From Acidimicrobiia bacterium (lineage in GTDB: Bacteria; Actinomycetota; Acidimicrobiia; IMCC26256; PALSA-610), in assembly GCA_027494135.1 (NCBI GenBank), contig JAOSJK010000056.1:1-47701 (forward strand): a stretch of DNA of 47,701 bases, read 5' to 3'. Positions 47,638 to 47,701 of the stretch are shown here, in pieces. How positions within the stretch are numbered: position 1 is the stretch's first letter; each line of letters opens with the position of its first letter. Position numbers and translations under genes: made by a program. The notes under the pieces were generated by a model. That model saw only the letters and a program-made list of their open reading frames with translations, was not told where the DNA came from and did no database searches.

Positions 47638-47701
47638 AGGTGCTGGAGTCTGTGTCCCAGTTACCAGGTTAATCTTAGCAATACGTAACGAACGAAGTAA
47701 C
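47638..47701. other. Untrimmed Oxford Nanopore native barcode and adapter
   Basis: AGGTGCTG (47638-47645) is the native-barcode inner flank. 47646-47668 matches the reverse complement of native barcode 03 with one base missing (the shared end is GTGTCCCAGTTACCAGG). TTAATCTT resembles the outer flank TTAACCTT, and AGCAATACGTAAC...GAACGAAGT (47677-47698) matches the ligation adapter with a small deletion. This is technical, not genomic DNA. The match is from memory of the kit sequences. Confidence 0.93.

Overview
The window is about 47.7 kb of very GC-rich DNA with dense, overlapping genes and codon use typical of Actinomycetota. No rRNA, tRNA or housekeeping marker is present, so the host cannot be placed more finely. 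Most of it reads as an integrative and conjugative element (ICE) or a closely related conjugative element.

Layout. (1) 192-6113: a defence-like island with an Eco57I-type adenine methylase (minus strand), then a tightly overlapping ParB/Srx-like protein, SNF2 helicase and DUF3883 nuclease-like protein (plus strand). (2) 6302-7949: a tyrosine integrase and a small partner gene, closed by a perfect 12-bp hairpin. (3) 8059-10396: a hypothetical gene, an AbiE-type toxin-antitoxin pair behind a palindromic operator, and an excisionase-like HTH protein. (4) 10470-15388: a MobF/TrwC relaxase-helicase, a small conserved protein and a divergent sigma-70/ECF-like factor. (5) 15636-26169: a long plus-strand operon with a lipoprotein, a secreted protein, a SAF/CpaB-like protein, TadZ, TadA, TadB and TadC homologues, a Flp-like pilin, three TadE/G-like pseudopilins and a membrane LysM-BTAD protein. 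(6) 26200-28137, minus strand: HigBA toxin-antitoxin and a glucosaminidase/M23 wall hydrolase. (7) 28253-34603: mating-pore genes (VirB2-like pilin, NTF2/VirB8-like, VirB6-like, SCO6880-like, VirB4 ATPase) and a CHC2/Toprim primase. (8) 35535-43926: VirD4-type coupling protein, small genes, a giant methyltransferase-helicase and a paralogue of the small protein of section 4. (9) 44174-47637: MarR regulator, MFS exporter and a cytochrome P450, probably cargo or flanking chromosome.

Two observations stand out. First, the motif GGGCCTACG, in most copies with an upstream GAAGTT-like box about 15-16 nt away, sits in front of the excisionase, the section-4 small gene that precedes the relaxase, the wall hydrolase, the mating-pore operon and the coupling-protein operon. 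In three of the five, CCTACG or CCTACC ends exactly 5 nt before the ATG. The element also encodes its own sigma-like factor, so a dedicated transfer regulon is a reasonable hypothesis. Second, the four-gene methylase/ParB/SNF2/DUF3883 island next to the integrase looks like an antiphage or restriction-type system that I cannot match to a named type.

Data quality matters here. The last 64 bases (47638-47701) read as an untrimmed Oxford Nanopore native barcode and adapter. Consistent with this, more than 30 single-base frameshifts break otherwise well-conserved genes, many of them at runs of G or C. They become denser towards the right end. I therefore annotate most broken genes as probably intact in the organism, giving the full span and the approximate frameshift positions.
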